In this document: one piece after another, positions 8,225-17,245 of the stretch
How the letters are laid out: each line of letters opens with the position of its first letter
Numbering within the stretch: position 1 is the stretch's first letter
NCBI GenBank assembly: GCA_028683785.1
Contig: JAQUHC010000002.1
Location: forward strand, 1-45,277
Source of the DNA: Oscillospiraceae bacterium
GTDB taxonomy: Bacteria; Bacillota; Clostridia; Oscillospirales; Acutalibacteraceae
Reading direction: 5' to 3'
Length of the DNA: 45,277 nucleotides
Made by a program: the position numbers and the translations under genes
Notes under the pieces: generated by a model
What the model was told of the DNA's origin: nothing
Databases searched by the model: none
Seen by the model: only the letters and a program-made list of their open reading frames with translations

Positions 8225-9458
8225 AGGAAATATCAGGCGTACAGTCTCTTTAATGGTTGCCGTGGCTTTAATCATAATGTCATCGACAGCATTATCGTCG
8301 ACCAAGGTAAAGGCAGATTCTCTTGCCCAAATGCAGGCTGAAAGTGAAAAGCTGCGAAAAGAATCAAAGGATCTGGACACAAAAATATACAACCAGGAAA
8401 AAAACCTCACCAACCAGCAGGCATATAAAAACACCTTGGACAGTAAAATTAATAATACCACCGCCCAGATAAACCTTTTGGGCAAGCGAATTGATACCAT
8501 GAATTCTCAAATCAAATCTCTGAACAGCAACATTGAAAAAAAAGAAGCCGAAATCAAACAAAAGGAAGAGGCAATCGAGGAGCGTTTTCAGGCTCTCAGG
8601 CAAAGGCTGCGGGCAATTTCAAAAACAGGTAATATTTCGAAACTGCAGATGCTGCTGGATACCGACAGCTATACCGATTATCTGATAAAATCAAAAATGA
8701 TGGAGCGCACGGCTGAAAACGACAAGAAGCTTATGGATGAGCTCGAGGAGGAAATACAAAAAATCGATGCCGAAAAGCGGAAGCTTGCGCAGGATAGAGC
8801 GGATGTAAACAAACAGCTTGCCGATGTAAAGGCTCTGAATAAAGAGGCTAACGAGAGAAAGGCTGAGCTTAACATATTATACGGCAAGTCAAATTCCGTT
8901 ATACAGAAAATACAAAGTGATATAAGGGTTTATGAGCAGAGGAGAAGGGCGACAGAAAAGGAAATTGAGGAGCTTGAAAGGGCTATCAAGAAGATAATCG
9001 AGCAGAACGTTTCGCAGGGCAAATACAGCGGGGGAACCATGTACTGGCCTGTTCCTGCGGTGCGCAATGTATCCTCTTTATATGGCTGGCGCTGGGGCAG
9101 AATGCACCGCGGAATTGATATTGCAAACGGCAGCGTTCCTGTTTACGGCCAAAACATTGTAGCCGCAGCAAGCGGCGTTGTCATATACTCAAACTACACC
9201 AGTGTATGGGGCGGCGGATACGGTTATTATATTATTATTGACCATGGTGTGGATAGCAGGGGCAATAAAATATCAACCCTGTATGCCCATTGCTCTCAAG
9301 TATTTGCCCGAGTCGGTGACCGTGTGGTCGGCGGGCAAACGGTTATTGCGAAAGCCGGGAATACCGGGGATGTAACCGGACCTCACCTGCATTTTGAGGT
9401 GCGAGTCAATGGTTCGGCTGTTGACCCGATTGCAAATGGTTATATCAAGATGAACTGA
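8214..9458 (+). CDS. M23-family peptidoglycan endopeptidase with coiled-coil domain (EnvC/PcsB-like role)
   Basis: 414 residues from GTG 8214, which has AGGGGG 8 bases upstream; the in-frame ATG at 8196 lacks a good site. The signal peptide runs to about residue 36 and ends near KVKADS. Residues of about 38-265 are charged coiled coil. The C-terminal 140 residues are an LytM/M23 domain with zinc ligands in HRGIDIA and GPHLHFEV and the conserved LYAHCS. It would cut peptide cross-links in peptidoglycan. Its overlap with ftsX and its architecture match the FtsEX-controlled hydrolase or activator of other bacteria, with the coiled coil contacting FtsX. The M23 metal ligands look intact, so it is probably catalytic itself. 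Confidence 0.93.
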   Translation: MSYKGNIRRTVSLMVAVALIIMSSTALSSTKVKADSLAQMQAESEKLRKESKDLDTKIYNQEKNLTNQQAYKNTLDSKINNTTAQINLLGKRIDTMNSQIKSLNSNIEKKEAEIKQKEEAIEERFQALRQRLRAISKTGNISKLQMLLDTDSYTDYLIKSKMMERTAENDKKLMDELEEEIQKIDAEKRKLAQDRADVNKQLADVKALNKEANERKAELNILYGKSNSVIQKIQSDIRVYEQRRRATEKEIEELERAIKKIIEQNVSQGKYSGGTMYWPVPAVRNVSSLYGWRWGRMHRGIDIANGSVPVYGQNIVAAASGVVIYSNYTSVWGGGYGYYIIIDHGVDSRGNKISTLYAHCSQVFARVGDRVVGGQTVIAKAGNTGDVTGPHLHFEVRVNGSAVDPIANGYIKMN

Positions 9459-9473
9459 TAGAAAGGCTTTCGT

Positions 9474-10754
9474 ATGAATAAAAAAATTACTCTGGGCGCC
9501 ACCATTGCACTAATCATAATTTCGGTTGCTCTTACCGTTTCGGTTACCATGGTTGTTGCCATGCGGTATTTCAACTATACGATGGATAAAGTCAGTCAGC
9601 GGCAGGCCATGTTCGATTATATTGCGGATGTAGACAAAGAGGTTCGCAGGAATTATCTCGGGGAGATTGATGAAGGTGCTCTGCGTGCCTCGCTTGCCAA
9701 AGGATATATTGTCGGAATTGATGATCCGTATGCGTCGTATCTGTCGGCTGAAGATTACAAGAAAGAAACCGACCGCCTTTTGGGAAAATGGACCGGGCTC
9801 GGACTTGAGACTGTCAGGCTTGAAAACAATTCGGTTATCATTTCGGCTGTTCACAAAAACTCTGCTGCCGACAGGGCGGGCATTCAGAAAGGTGATGTTA
9901 TTACCCTTTTGGACGGAAATGATATAAATACTTTGGAATATTCGCAGGTGAATTACAAGCTCAATTTCACGCAAAAGGTTAAGCTTTCGGTTACCCGCGG
10001 CAAAACCTCGATTGCGTTTGAAATTTCCGAAAGCCCATATACCATCACAAGTGTAGAAAGCCGCATGATAGGCAGCACAGGATATATTCGTATAAATTCA
10101 TTTTACGGCAATACCCCCCAACAGTTCAGGGATGCATATAAATCACTCAAAGAAAAGGGCGCCGAAAACTATATATTTGATTTAAGAAATAATAAGGGCG
10201 GCGACCTAAAAGCCGTGGGGGAAGTGATAAGTTACCTCATCCCCAGGGGGACCTATGCCCGCAGGGTGACAACCGAAACATCCCAAGACCTTGTATCCAC
10301 CGGAGCATATGAAATAACCAAGCCGTCTGTTACCGTGGTAAATGACCGAACCGAAGGGGAAGCCGAGCTTTTTGCAGGTGTATTAAAGGAATCAAAAAAG
10401 ACCAGTATCGTCGGCGTTAATACTGCCGGACGGGGCTTTGTGCAAGAATATTACACCTTAAATGCCGACGGAGCCGCCATAAAGATTTCTGTGGCTTATC
10501 TGTCTCTTGCAAGCGGAGCCACACTGGAAGGCAAAGGAATTGCACCCGATGTGATTTCCGAAATGCCATCCGAATTGAAAAATAAATTCAGCTTTTTAAC
10601 CGAGGAAAATGACCCTCAGCTGATAGCGGCCGTTGCAACCCTCAGAGGCGGTACAATTCCTACAAACACATCTGCTGCAACAACACAAACCGCCGCAACC
10701 TCCGGTACAACATCCCCAACCGCCACAACCGACAGTACCGTAACCACAAAATAA
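9474..10754 (+). CDS. S41/CtpA-family carboxyl-terminal protease homologue, predicted inactive
   Basis: 426 residues: an N-terminal membrane anchor (about 6-31), a PDZ domain (about 100-165), an S41 core (about 180-370) and a Thr/Ala-rich tail. In active CtpA/CtpB proteins the catalytic Ser lies in a SASASE motif and the Lys 25 residues later in GKG. Here the matching stretch reads NDRTEGEAE, putting Gly295 at the Ser position, and AGRGFVQ, putting Arg320 at the Lys position; Gln324 is kept. The fold markers DLRNNKGG and GKGIAPDV remain. It directly follows the M23 gene (15-nt gap), so a non-proteolytic adaptor or scaffold role in the FtsEX complex is inferred. Confidence 0.9.
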   Translation: MNKKITLGATIALIIISVALTVSVTMVVAMRYFNYTMDKVSQRQAMFDYIADVDKEVRRNYLGEIDEGALRASLAKGYIVGIDDPYASYLSAEDYKKETDRLLGKWTGLGLETVRLENNSVIISAVHKNSAADRAGIQKGDVITLLDGNDINTLEYSQVNYKLNFTQKVKLSVTRGKTSIAFEISESPYTITSVESRMIGSTGYIRINSFYGNTPQQFRDAYKSLKEKGAENYIFDLRNNKGGDLKAVGEVISYLIPRGTYARRVTTETSQDLVSTGAYEITKPSVTVVNDRTEGEAELFAGVLKESKKTSIVGVNTAGRGFVQEYYTLNADGAAIKISVAYLSLASGATLEGKGIAPDVISEMPSELKNKFSFLTEENDPQLIAAVATLRGGTIPTNTSAATTQTAATSGTTSPTATTDSTVTTK

Positions 10755-10762
10755 AAAAGAGC

Positions 10763-10796
10763 GGGCTGACGCACAATGAAAAACGTGCGTCAGCCC
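10763..10796 (+). terminator. Bidirectional-looking stem-loop after the S41-like gene
   Basis: A perfect 12-bp stem, GGGCTGACGCAC with GTGCGTCAGCCC, encloses a 10-nt loop just past the stop codon and is followed by an A/T stretch. A very similar stem ends the CinA-fusion gene at 32104-32143, so this is a shared terminator sequence family. Confidence 0.75.
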
Positions 10797-10816
10797 TAAA
10801 ATTATGCATTTATGAA

Positions 10817-10952
10817 GGCGTAGGGCGGATTCTCTCCGTTTTCTTTTAAAGTTTTTTCAGCAGCCTCTTCTCTCCCTTCACCGCGTTGCGGTCCCCCTCC
10901 CTCGCCAGAGGGAGTATTACATATGCTATCCGCCCCCTACGTTTTGCCGCCC
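10817..10952. repeat. Long imperfect palindromic intergenic repeat
   Basis: The outer arms GTAGGGCGGAT and ATCCGCCCCCTAC enclose smaller hairpins, including CCGCGTTGCGG and CCCTC/GAGGG arms. Related GTAGGGGCGGAT/ATCCGCCC modules occur in the tandem duplication at 33663-34384, so it is a dispersed genomic repeat. No coding capacity is apparent. Confidence 0.55.
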
Positions 10953-10999
10953 GCGATTTAAGCGGCATCTTTTTACCTATCCATTGTACATAAATTTTG

Positions 11000-11028
11000 T
11001 TGAAGCTCCGAGAAAATTCTGGTATACT
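11000..11028 (+). promoter_or_regulatory. Sigma-70-type promoter for thyX
   Basis: TTGAAG and TATACT are separated by 17 bases, and the thyX start codon lies 77 bases after the -10 box. Confidence 0.65.
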
Positions 11029-11104
11029 GAAAATCAGTAAATGTCATGTTTAAATCAGAAAAATGATAAAACAAATTCTATCTTTATTTAGGAGGGAATG
11101 CCTT

Positions 11105-11869
11105 ATGATAAAGGTATCGCTTATTTCACATACACCTCAGCCGGAGCATACGGTTGCCGCCGCCGCCAAGCTTTGTTATTCTCCGTCATCAATAGATGAT
11201 CTGCGGGACGGGCTTACTGATGAAAAGGTCGCTTCCTTTGTGGATATGCTTTCGGAAATCGGGCACGAAAGCCCTATTGAACATGCGGTTTTCACATTTG
11301 GCATCGAGGGGGTATCCAGATCTCTGCTTGCCCAGATAACCCGCCACCGCATTGCATCATTCAGTGTTCAAAGTCAGCGATATGTGAGGGAAAGCCATTT
11401 TGAATATGTTGTTCCGCCCGAAATTGAAGCCCTCCCCCAAGCACGGGAATTATATATAAAGGCGATGGAGGAGGATCAGGCATATTATGAGCAGCTTACC
11501 GACATACTAAAGGAAAAACATATGTCCGGATTGCTGGAAAAGGGAATGGATGAAAAGCAGGCCTCCCGTGCCGCCGAAAAAGCGGCAATTGAGGATGCCC
11601 GTTTTGTGCTTCCCAACTCATGCACCACAAAAATGATGGTTACCATGAATGCCCGCAGCCTGCAGAATTTCTTTGCACACAGATGCTGCAACAGGGCACA
11701 ATGGGAGATACGCGAACTTGCCGAGCAAATGCTGAAGCTGTGCTTAGAAGCAGCCCCCCATCTTTTCCGTCGTTCCGGTCCGCCCTGCCTGCGCGGAGGT
11801 TGTCCTGAGGGCAAGATGACATGCGGAAAATCTGCCGAGGTACGGGCTCATTATAAAAGCATTCAGTAA
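11105..11869 (+). CDS. thyX: Flavin-dependent thymidylate synthase
   Basis: 254 residues from ATG 11105, which has AGGAGGG upstream; the earlier in-frame ATG at 11063 precedes that site. The diagnostic ThyX motif RHRIASFSVQS (RHRx7S) is present, with ESPIEHAVFTF before it and a CTTKMMVTMNARSLQNFFAHR segment after it. The enzyme makes dTMP from dUMP using methylene-tetrahydrofolate, FAD and NADPH. The C-terminus ends with a Cys-rich stretch, CLRGGCPEGKMTCG. It has its own promoter and precedes two acyltransferase-fold genes. Confidence 0.96.
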   Translation: MIKVSLISHTPQPEHTVAAAAKLCYSPSSIDDLRDGLTDEKVASFVDMLSEIGHESPIEHAVFTFGIEGVSRSLLAQITRHRIASFSVQSQRYVRESHFEYVVPPEIEALPQARELYIKAMEEDQAYYEQLTDILKEKHMSGLLEKGMDEKQASRAAEKAAIEDARFVLPNSCTTKMMVTMNARSLQNFFAHRCCNRAQWEIRELAEQMLKLCLEAAPHLFRRSGPPCLRGGCPEGKMTCGKSAEVRAHYKSIQ

Positions 11870-11942
11870 AGCTGCACTGCTTGCCGATGATAAGGCGGCA
11901 GAGCTTTTTGTCAATACTGAGATTAAAGGAATGTATTTTAAT

Positions 11943-12857
11943 ATGTTAACAGATACAAATGAACTGGTATTTAAGGAGCCGACTATTGACGACGCCGTAT
12001 GGGCTGCCCCCATGCTTCGTAATGCCGGTATGAAAATATGTGAATTTTCGTTCAATACAATATGGATATGGCGCAAATATTACGGTAATAAAATTGCCCG
12101 TGCGGGAGATGTGCTTTTTATACGCTCAGGGGATGTGGAGCCGCTGTATTTATTGCCGGTAGGGGGCGACATGCGCCGGAATATAGAATTTTTGCAAAAA
12201 CATCAGCATGATAAAGGCGAGCAGCTGATGATTTTCGGCGCAGACGCAGATATAAAGGAACAGATTGAAAACTGGTTTCCGTCAATCTTTGATTGGGAGC
12301 CGTCCGAAGCGGATTTTGACTATATATATAATACCGAGGATCTTGCGTTTCTGAAAGGCAAGAAATATCACAGCAAACGCAACCATATTGCAGCATTCAG
12401 CAATCAGTATGATTGGAGCTACGAGACTATAGATGAGAATAATGCCGATGAAGTTTTTGATATGGTGACAAAGTGGTGCCATGAGCGTGGGAACTGCAGC
12501 GATCCCGGGCTTAGGAGCGAGCGCAATTCTATCAAAGAGGCACTTAAAAACATGAGCCGGCTTTCCATGTCGGGGGGACTGATAAGGGTTGGCGGCAATG
12601 TGGTCGCTATGACACTGGGTTCTCCCATAAGCGGTGAGATTTTTGATATCCACGCCGAAAAAGCTTTGTCAGATTTCAGCGGAGCTTATGCGGTTATCAA
12701 CCGTGAATTTGCCGAGCGTGAGATAATGGGCAGATATCCCCTTATAAATCGCGAAAATGATGTGGGTGTCGAGGGGCTGCGACGTGCAAAAAAATCTTAT
12801 CGTCCGGTTCAGATAATCGAGAAATATCTGGCATCCGAAAAGGTAATTAAAAAATAA
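11943..12857 (+). CDS. DUF2156 / phosphatidylglycerol lysyltransferase C-terminal-domain protein
   Basis: About 304 residues. The overall pattern fits the DUF2156 family: FNTIWIWRKYY near the N-terminus, KYHSKRNHIAAF in the middle, and ENDVGVEGLRRAKKSYRP near the C-terminus. That family has tandem GNAT-like folds and resembles the soluble catalytic part of MprF. No membrane spans are present, so it is a stand-alone cytoplasmic form. The start is uncertain: AAAGGA abuts ATG 11931 and lies 12 bases before ATG 11943. Only 17 bases separate it from the next GNAT gene, suggesting an operon. The substrate is unknown. Confidence 0.85.
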   Translation: MLTDTNELVFKEPTIDDAVWAAPMLRNAGMKICEFSFNTIWIWRKYYGNKIARAGDVLFIRSGDVEPLYLLPVGGDMRRNIEFLQKHQHDKGEQLMIFGADADIKEQIENWFPSIFDWEPSEADFDYIYNTEDLAFLKGKKYHSKRNHIAAFSNQYDWSYETIDENNADEVFDMVTKWCHERGNCSDPGLRSERNSIKEALKNMSRLSMSGGLIRVGGNVVAMTLGSPISGEIFDIHAEKALSDFSGAYAVINREFAEREIMGRYPLINRENDVGVEGLRRAKKSYRPVQIIEKYLASEKVIKK

Positions 12858-12874
12858 AAAAGGCGGGGTTGGGT

Positions 12875-13753
12875 ATGCCTTTGATGTTTGCAGGCATGGA
12901 TATGGCTCCGTCCCTGCGCAAAATCTGGCTTGATGCATTTCCTGAAGACGGTCCGGAAGATGTGGAGTTCTTCTTTTCCCATGCACTGAATTCCGAAAGC
13001 TGTGCCGTATGGGTCGAGGATGGACAGCCTGTATCCATGACCTTTCTTCTCCCGTCAGAACTGGTTTTTTCTAACGGCAGCTGCTTGAATTTGAGATATA
13101 TCTATGCAGCGGGAACCCTGACGGCTTTCAGGGGGCGCGGCATTTTCAGCAACCTGCTGACCGAGGTGCATGAGCTTTTACGCTGCAGAGGGGTTGATGC
13201 CTGCTTCCTTCGCCCTGCGCAGCCCGGTCTTTTCAACTTTTATTCAAGATTTGGTTATAAACCTTATTTTTATAATACAACCGAAAATATTGAGGCAGAA
13301 ACGGAATTTATATCGAGCGGTGTGGAAAAGAATATAAGCTCTGCGGCTTTTGATAAAATACCGCAGAAAAAAGCAACCTTCCGAAACGGCTTGCTGAAAG
13401 AACATCCTGTTTGGGTGAGGTGGCCTGACCGACTGTTGGATCTAGCGGTTTTACAAGCCGAAAAATTCGGGGGAGCGACTATTGCCGATAAAAACATTTT
13501 CGCCTTGTGTGAGAAGATGGGCGACAAGGTTTGGATAAGAGAGTGGCTGTGCCGCCCCGGATATGAGGCGGCTCTCGGCAGGGCGGTGGCGGAGCACTTC
13601 ACGGTTTCGTCCTTTGAACTCAGACGGCCTGCCCGCCATGATGATATTCACAGCAGTTCCTTTGGCATGATTTATCCCCTTAATGATAAGGCTGACAATT
13701 TGATTGAGGAATATAAGAATAAACTCCCCTATATGGGGCTTGCATTTGACTGA
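12875..13753 (+). CDS. GNAT-family N-acetyltransferase (Eis-like)
   Basis: 292 residues from ATG 12875, with a G-rich site upstream (AAAGGCGGGG). The N-terminal half has the acetyl-CoA-binding GNAT pattern: LRYIYAAGTLTAFRGRGIFS, where R-G-R-G-I matches the Q/RxxGxG/A loop, then RPAQPGLFNFYSRFGYKP. The length and the second-half domain fit Eis-type proteins with an extra lipid-carrier-like C-terminal domain. The substrate cannot be assigned. It probably shares a transcript with the preceding DUF2156 gene. Confidence 0.85.
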   Translation: MPLMFAGMDMAPSLRKIWLDAFPEDGPEDVEFFFSHALNSESCAVWVEDGQPVSMTFLLPSELVFSNGSCLNLRYIYAAGTLTAFRGRGIFSNLLTEVHELLRCRGVDACFLRPAQPGLFNFYSRFGYKPYFYNTTENIEAETEFISSGVEKNISSAAFDKIPQKKATFRNGLLKEHPVWVRWPDRLLDLAVLQAEKFGGATIADKNIFALCEKMGDKVWIREWLCRPGYEAALGRAVAEHFTVSSFELRRPARHDDIHSSSFGMIYPLNDKADNLIEEYKNKLPYMGLAFD

Positions 13754-13818
13754 ACGGGAAGATTAGGGTTAAAGAAAATCCTTAAACCTGACAAAACCCG
13801 GAAAGGGATGGATTTAAT

Positions 13819-14358
13819 ATGGTAGTGGTTTTTTTGGCAGACGGGTTCGAAGAAATTGAGGCGCTGTCTGTGGTGGACATACTCCGCCGCGCCGAGTTGA
13901 GTGTCGTAACGGTTGGTATCGGAGGTAAAACAATCCGAGGTTCACACGGTATTATTGTCGCCGCCGATATTGAGGATATCAATATTACAGATGCCGGGTT
14001 GGAGGCGGTTGTTCTGCCCGGAGGAATACCCGGCGCATTTAATCTTGAAAATTCACCTGTGGTTCAGCACTTCCTTGATGTCGCTGTCACACAGGGTCTT
14101 CCGATATGCGCGATATGTGCCGCCCCATTGATATTAGGGCATCGCGGGTTGCTGAGCGGGCGGAAGGCGGTTTGTTATCCGGGCTATGAGCAGGAATTAG
14201 AAGGGGCGAGGATTGTGTCGGACGGAGTGGTGGTGGAGGACGGTCAATATATAACCGCAAAAGGAGCAGGGGTTGCCTTGGATTTTGCATTCCGTATCGT
14301 TGAAAAGCTGGTGTCTGCCGAGCGAGCCCAATCAATAAGGAAATCAATGCAATGCTAG
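13819..14358 (+). CDS. DJ-1/PfpI-family protein
   Basis: 179 residues. The N-terminal ADGFEEIEAL contains the conserved Glu, and PICAICAAPLILG has the nucleophile-elbow cysteine of DJ-1/YajL proteins. DJ-1 members act as glyoxalases, deglycases or chaperones; which applies here is open. RBS AAAGGGATGG precedes the ATG. It overlaps the next gene, the 5-formyl-THF cyclo-ligase, by 7 bases, so the two are likely co-translated. Confidence 0.92.
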   Translation: MVVVFLADGFEEIEALSVVDILRRAELSVVTVGIGGKTIRGSHGIIVAADIEDINITDAGLEAVVLPGGIPGAFNLENSPVVQHFLDVAVTQGLPICAICAAPLILGHRGLLSGRKAVCYPGYEQELEGARIVSDGVVVEDGQYITAKGAGVALDFAFRIVEKLVSAERAQSIRKSMQC

Positions 14359-14942
14359 ATATAAGGCCTGTCAAGGTAAAATTCAGGGAGCATTATAAAA
14401 AGCTTCGTATAGATATGCCTCCGGCACAAAAATCCGAGTTCGACCGCAAAATCACCCGCAATATTATGGGATTATGGCAGTATAAACGGTGTAGTCTGCT
14501 GCTTACCTATGTATCGACCGAAAATGAGGTCGATACAATAAGACTTATCCGACAAGCACTTGATGATAAAAAGCGGGTGGCGGTTCCGAAATGTATTGAC
14601 AGCAACCATTTAATGAGGTTTTATTATATTGACGGTTTAGAGCAATTGACTCCGGGTTGTTACGGAATACTCGAGCCCGATTCGAATAAAAGCGAACAGG
14701 TAATAAGTTTTTCAGACAGCTTGTGTCTTGTGCCCGCTTTATGTTATGATTGGGAAGGATATCGGCTGGGCTATGGGAAGGGGTATTATGACCGCTTTCT
14801 CGCGTCCTACGACGGAGCAATGGTCGGCGCTGTCTACAGCAGTTGTGTTCGCCGCCGTCTGCCGCACGGAAAATATGATAGACCGGTTGAACTCTTGGTT
14901 ACCGAGAGCTATATCCGCAAAACCCTGCGGACAGGGCGATAG
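14352..14942 (+). CDS. 5-formyltetrahydrofolate cyclo-ligase
   Basis: 196 residues, typical for the family. It converts 5-formyl-THF to 5,10-methenyl-THF with ATP. The motif RLGYGKGYYDRFLASY is the characteristic Mg/ATP region, and the N-terminal K-V-K-F-R-E-H-Y-K-K-L-R corresponds to the conserved basic helix. It overlaps the DJ-1 gene and precedes mltG by 41 bases, an arrangement consistent with one operon. Its folate product feeds the same pool that ThyX uses. Confidence 0.94.
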   Translation: MLDIRPVKVKFREHYKKLRIDMPPAQKSEFDRKITRNIMGLWQYKRCSLLLTYVSTENEVDTIRLIRQALDDKKRVAVPKCIDSNHLMRFYYIDGLEQLTPGCYGILEPDSNKSEQVISFSDSLCLVPALCYDWEGYRLGYGKGYYDRFLASYDGAMVGAVYSSCVRRRLPHGKYDRPVELLVTESYIRKTLRTGR

Positions 14943-14983
14943 AGCCCTACCTTTAGAAAATCCTGAAAGGAAAGGTTACTATT

Positions 14984-16420
14984 ATGTCGGACGATCTTGA
15001 TAAAATATTGAATGATACCGAAGCGGAAAAGCAGGCGAAACTGATTGAGGATGAGACAACCCGTCGGTCGCTTCATATTGATGAGATTACCGCCCAAAGG
15101 CTGGCAGAGGAACGGCGCAACAAGGTGTCGGGCTTTAAATTGAATATTGACCTTGAGTCGGCCGATGATAATTTACCGGCTGATTCCGAACGGACGGGCG
15201 GCGAGCCTGCTCCCACACAAGACGGCAATCACACTGTTGACAGCCAAAAAAGTGTTGGGGATAATTCCTCCGACACTTCCGAACAACCTGTTATGATCGA
15301 TGATACCAAGGAGGAAACAGGCAAAGGAAAGAAAAATGCCTCCCGAAGTTCTTTCGGCTGCATCCGCGGGATAATATATGGAGTTCTGGTGCTTGCGGTC
15401 TCGGGCCTTTTTGCCTATTTCGGGGTTGTCGGCGGGCTTGATTTAACCGGTCTGTTCAAATCCGACACAAAGGTACCCGTAACCCTTACTGCGGAGCAGG
15501 TCAAGGATGTTGATGAGGTAGCCCGGGTATTAAAAGAGGCCGGTGTCATAGACCAGCCCATGATTTTCAGCCTTTTCTGCAAGCTAACCGGTTCCGATGA
15601 GGGGCTTCTGCCGCAGGATGAGGCATCAATATCCCCGGATATGGGGTATAAAGCGATAATCAATATACTTAAAACTGCCAAGCGGGAAATAGTTCGCGTA
15701 ACCTTCCCCGAGGGAATGACGATTAAAGAAATTGCCGAAAAACTTGAAAAAAACAAGGTATGCTCGGCGAGTGATTTTTATATTGCAATGAAAAAAGATA
15801 ATTTGAACCATGACTTTTTAAAGGAAATCCCTACCGGAGACAAATATAAGGGAAGATTTGAATGGTTAGAGGGGTATGTTTTCCCGGATAGTTATGATTT
15901 TTATGTCGGCAGTTCGGGTGAGACGGCACTTAAAAAGTTTCTGGGTGCCTTTAACAACCGTATTAATACCACCATGCGTGCCAAAATAAAATCCAAGGGG
16001 ATGGAGCTTAACGATACCATAATTCTGGCATCCATTATTCAATGGGAGGCGGCCAAACTCGATGATATGTACAGGGTGTCGCGTGTTCTTCATAACAGGC
16101 TCAACATCCCAGAAAGGTTCCCCCGACTGGAATGTGATTCCACCCTTAGGTATATAGACAGTATCGTCCCCCTTGTCAACGGCAAGAGGGTGAAAAATAC
16201 CGATTACAATACCTATATAAGAAGCGGTTTACCGGTCGGGGCGATAAACAACCCCGGGCTGGACGCAATTGATGCAGCCATTAATCCATCAGATGAGAAT
16301 TATTATAAGGATTGTTATTACTTTGCCACCGATTTAAAAACAGGCGAAACAAAGTTTTCAAAAACACTTGCAGAGCATGAAAGATGGTGCAGAAGCCGCG
16401 GTATAGGGCTTTACGGATGA
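14984..16420 (+). CDS. mltG: Endolytic peptidoglycan transglycosylase MltG
   Basis: 478 residues. A long, acidic, low-complexity cytoplasmic N-terminus (1-125) precedes one membrane span (about 127-148), a LysM-like region (VTFPEGMTIKEIAEKLEKN) and the YceG/MltG catalytic domain with GYVFPDSYDF, LASIIQWEAAK and RLECDSTLRY. In E. coli MltG the catalytic Glu218 is the second Glu of EKE. Here that position is the Glu of QWE and is kept, while the first Glu is Gln. YNTYIRSGLPVGAINNPG, another family hallmark, is intact. It would cleave nascent glycan strands at the membrane. Confidence 0.95.
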   Translation: MSDDLDKILNDTEAEKQAKLIEDETTRRSLHIDEITAQRLAEERRNKVSGFKLNIDLESADDNLPADSERTGGEPAPTQDGNHTVDSQKSVGDNSSDTSEQPVMIDDTKEETGKGKKNASRSSFGCIRGIIYGVLVLAVSGLFAYFGVVGGLDLTGLFKSDTKVPVTLTAEQVKDVDEVARVLKEAGVIDQPMIFSLFCKLTGSDEGLLPQDEASISPDMGYKAIINILKTAKREIVRVTFPEGMTIKEIAEKLEKNKVCSASDFYIAMKKDNLNHDFLKEIPTGDKYKGRFEWLEGYVFPDSYDFYVGSSGETALKKFLGAFNNRINTTMRAKIKSKGMELNDTIILASIIQWEAAKLDDMYRVSRVLHNRLNIPERFPRLECDSTLRYIDSIVPLVNGKRVKNTDYNTYIRSGLPVGAINNPGLDAIDAAINPSDENYYKDCYYFATDLKTGETKFSKTLAEHERWCRSRGIGLYG

Positions 16421-16466
16421 TCACAAATAGTAGAATTACTATAGCCGATATCATTAGGGTTACGGT

Positions 16467-16988
16467 CTACAGTTCAATACCAGGTCGCGCCTTAATCCCT
16501 TTTTCATAAGGATGACGAATCATTTTAATTTCGCTTATATAATCCGCCATATCCATAAGCCGATCGGGCGGATTTCGCCCTGTTATTATGACTTCAAGAC
16601 CTTGGGGACGGTTTTGCAGAAAATCATACAGCAGCTCGGCATCAAGAATTTTTTCCGTAACGGCGGATACAACCTCATCCAGAAGGAGTACATCCAGATT
16701 TACGGCCGATTTCTTAATTTCAGTGAACAAAGCGGTATAAAACTCAGATGCCTGATTTCGCTCTTCGTCCGTCATGGCAACGGTGAATTTCACGGATTTT
16801 ATAAAAGGATATATAACAACATTCGGGATGTGCTCCAAGATATTAAGCTCCCCCGAATTGCCGGGTTTCAAGAATTGTGCTATACCTACGCTCAGACCTT
16901 GTCCCGCCGCCCTAAGGCATAATCCCATAGCTGCGGTGGTTTTCCCCTTTCCGTCCCCGCAATAAAGATGTATCAACCCTTTTTCCAT
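16467..16988 (-). CDS. cobO: Cob(I)alamin adenosyltransferase, CobO/BtuR type
   Basis: 173 residues. The P-loop is GDGKGKTTAAMG at residues 11-22, followed by GIAQFLKPGNSGE, LLLDEVVSA and EVIITGRNPPDRL, all typical of CobA/CobO. It transfers adenosyl from ATP to cobalamin or cobinamide. It is encoded against its neighbours and converges on mltG. RBS AAAGGAT lies upstream of the ATG. No other cobalamin gene is visible, so it probably serves salvage or adenosylcobalamin supply. Confidence 0.94.
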   Translation of the reverse strand: MEKGLIHLYCGDGKGKTTAAMGLCLRAAGQGLSVGIAQFLKPGNSGELNILEHIPNVVIYPFIKSVKFTVAMTDEERNQASEFYTALFTEIKKSAVNLDVLLLDEVVSAVTEKILDAELLYDFLQNRPQGLEVIITGRNPPDRLMDMADYISEIKMIRHPYEKGIKARPGIEL

Positions 16989-17183
16989 TATATTCTGTAT
17001 CCTTTCTTGGGCGTTATATATTTGAAACAGCCTAATAAAATCAGATTAATAACAGTATATCAAACCTGCATTGAATATTAAAGAAATATATGGAAAAAAT
17101 ACTGATAATTATTTACTATTCAATAATGCAAATTATCTATGAATTATTAACCCAAAAAATAAGTCATAATGTAATATTTAGGG

Positions 17184-17212
17184 TTGGATTTTTAATAATT
17201 AGGTGTTATAAT
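17184..17212 (+). promoter_or_regulatory. Sigma-70-type promoter for murA
   Basis: TTGGAT and TATAAT are separated by 17 bases in a very AT-rich gap, 34 bases before the TTG start codon. Confidence 0.7.
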
Positions 17213-17245
17213 AGGAATGTTATTTTTTAATGAGGAGTGGGCTGC

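Noticed and set aside
15990..16120. MltG as an inactive enzyme because the first Glu of the EKE-type motif is Gln
   Set aside because: By counting E. coli MltG, the catalytic Glu218 is the second Glu, and that residue is present in QWE.
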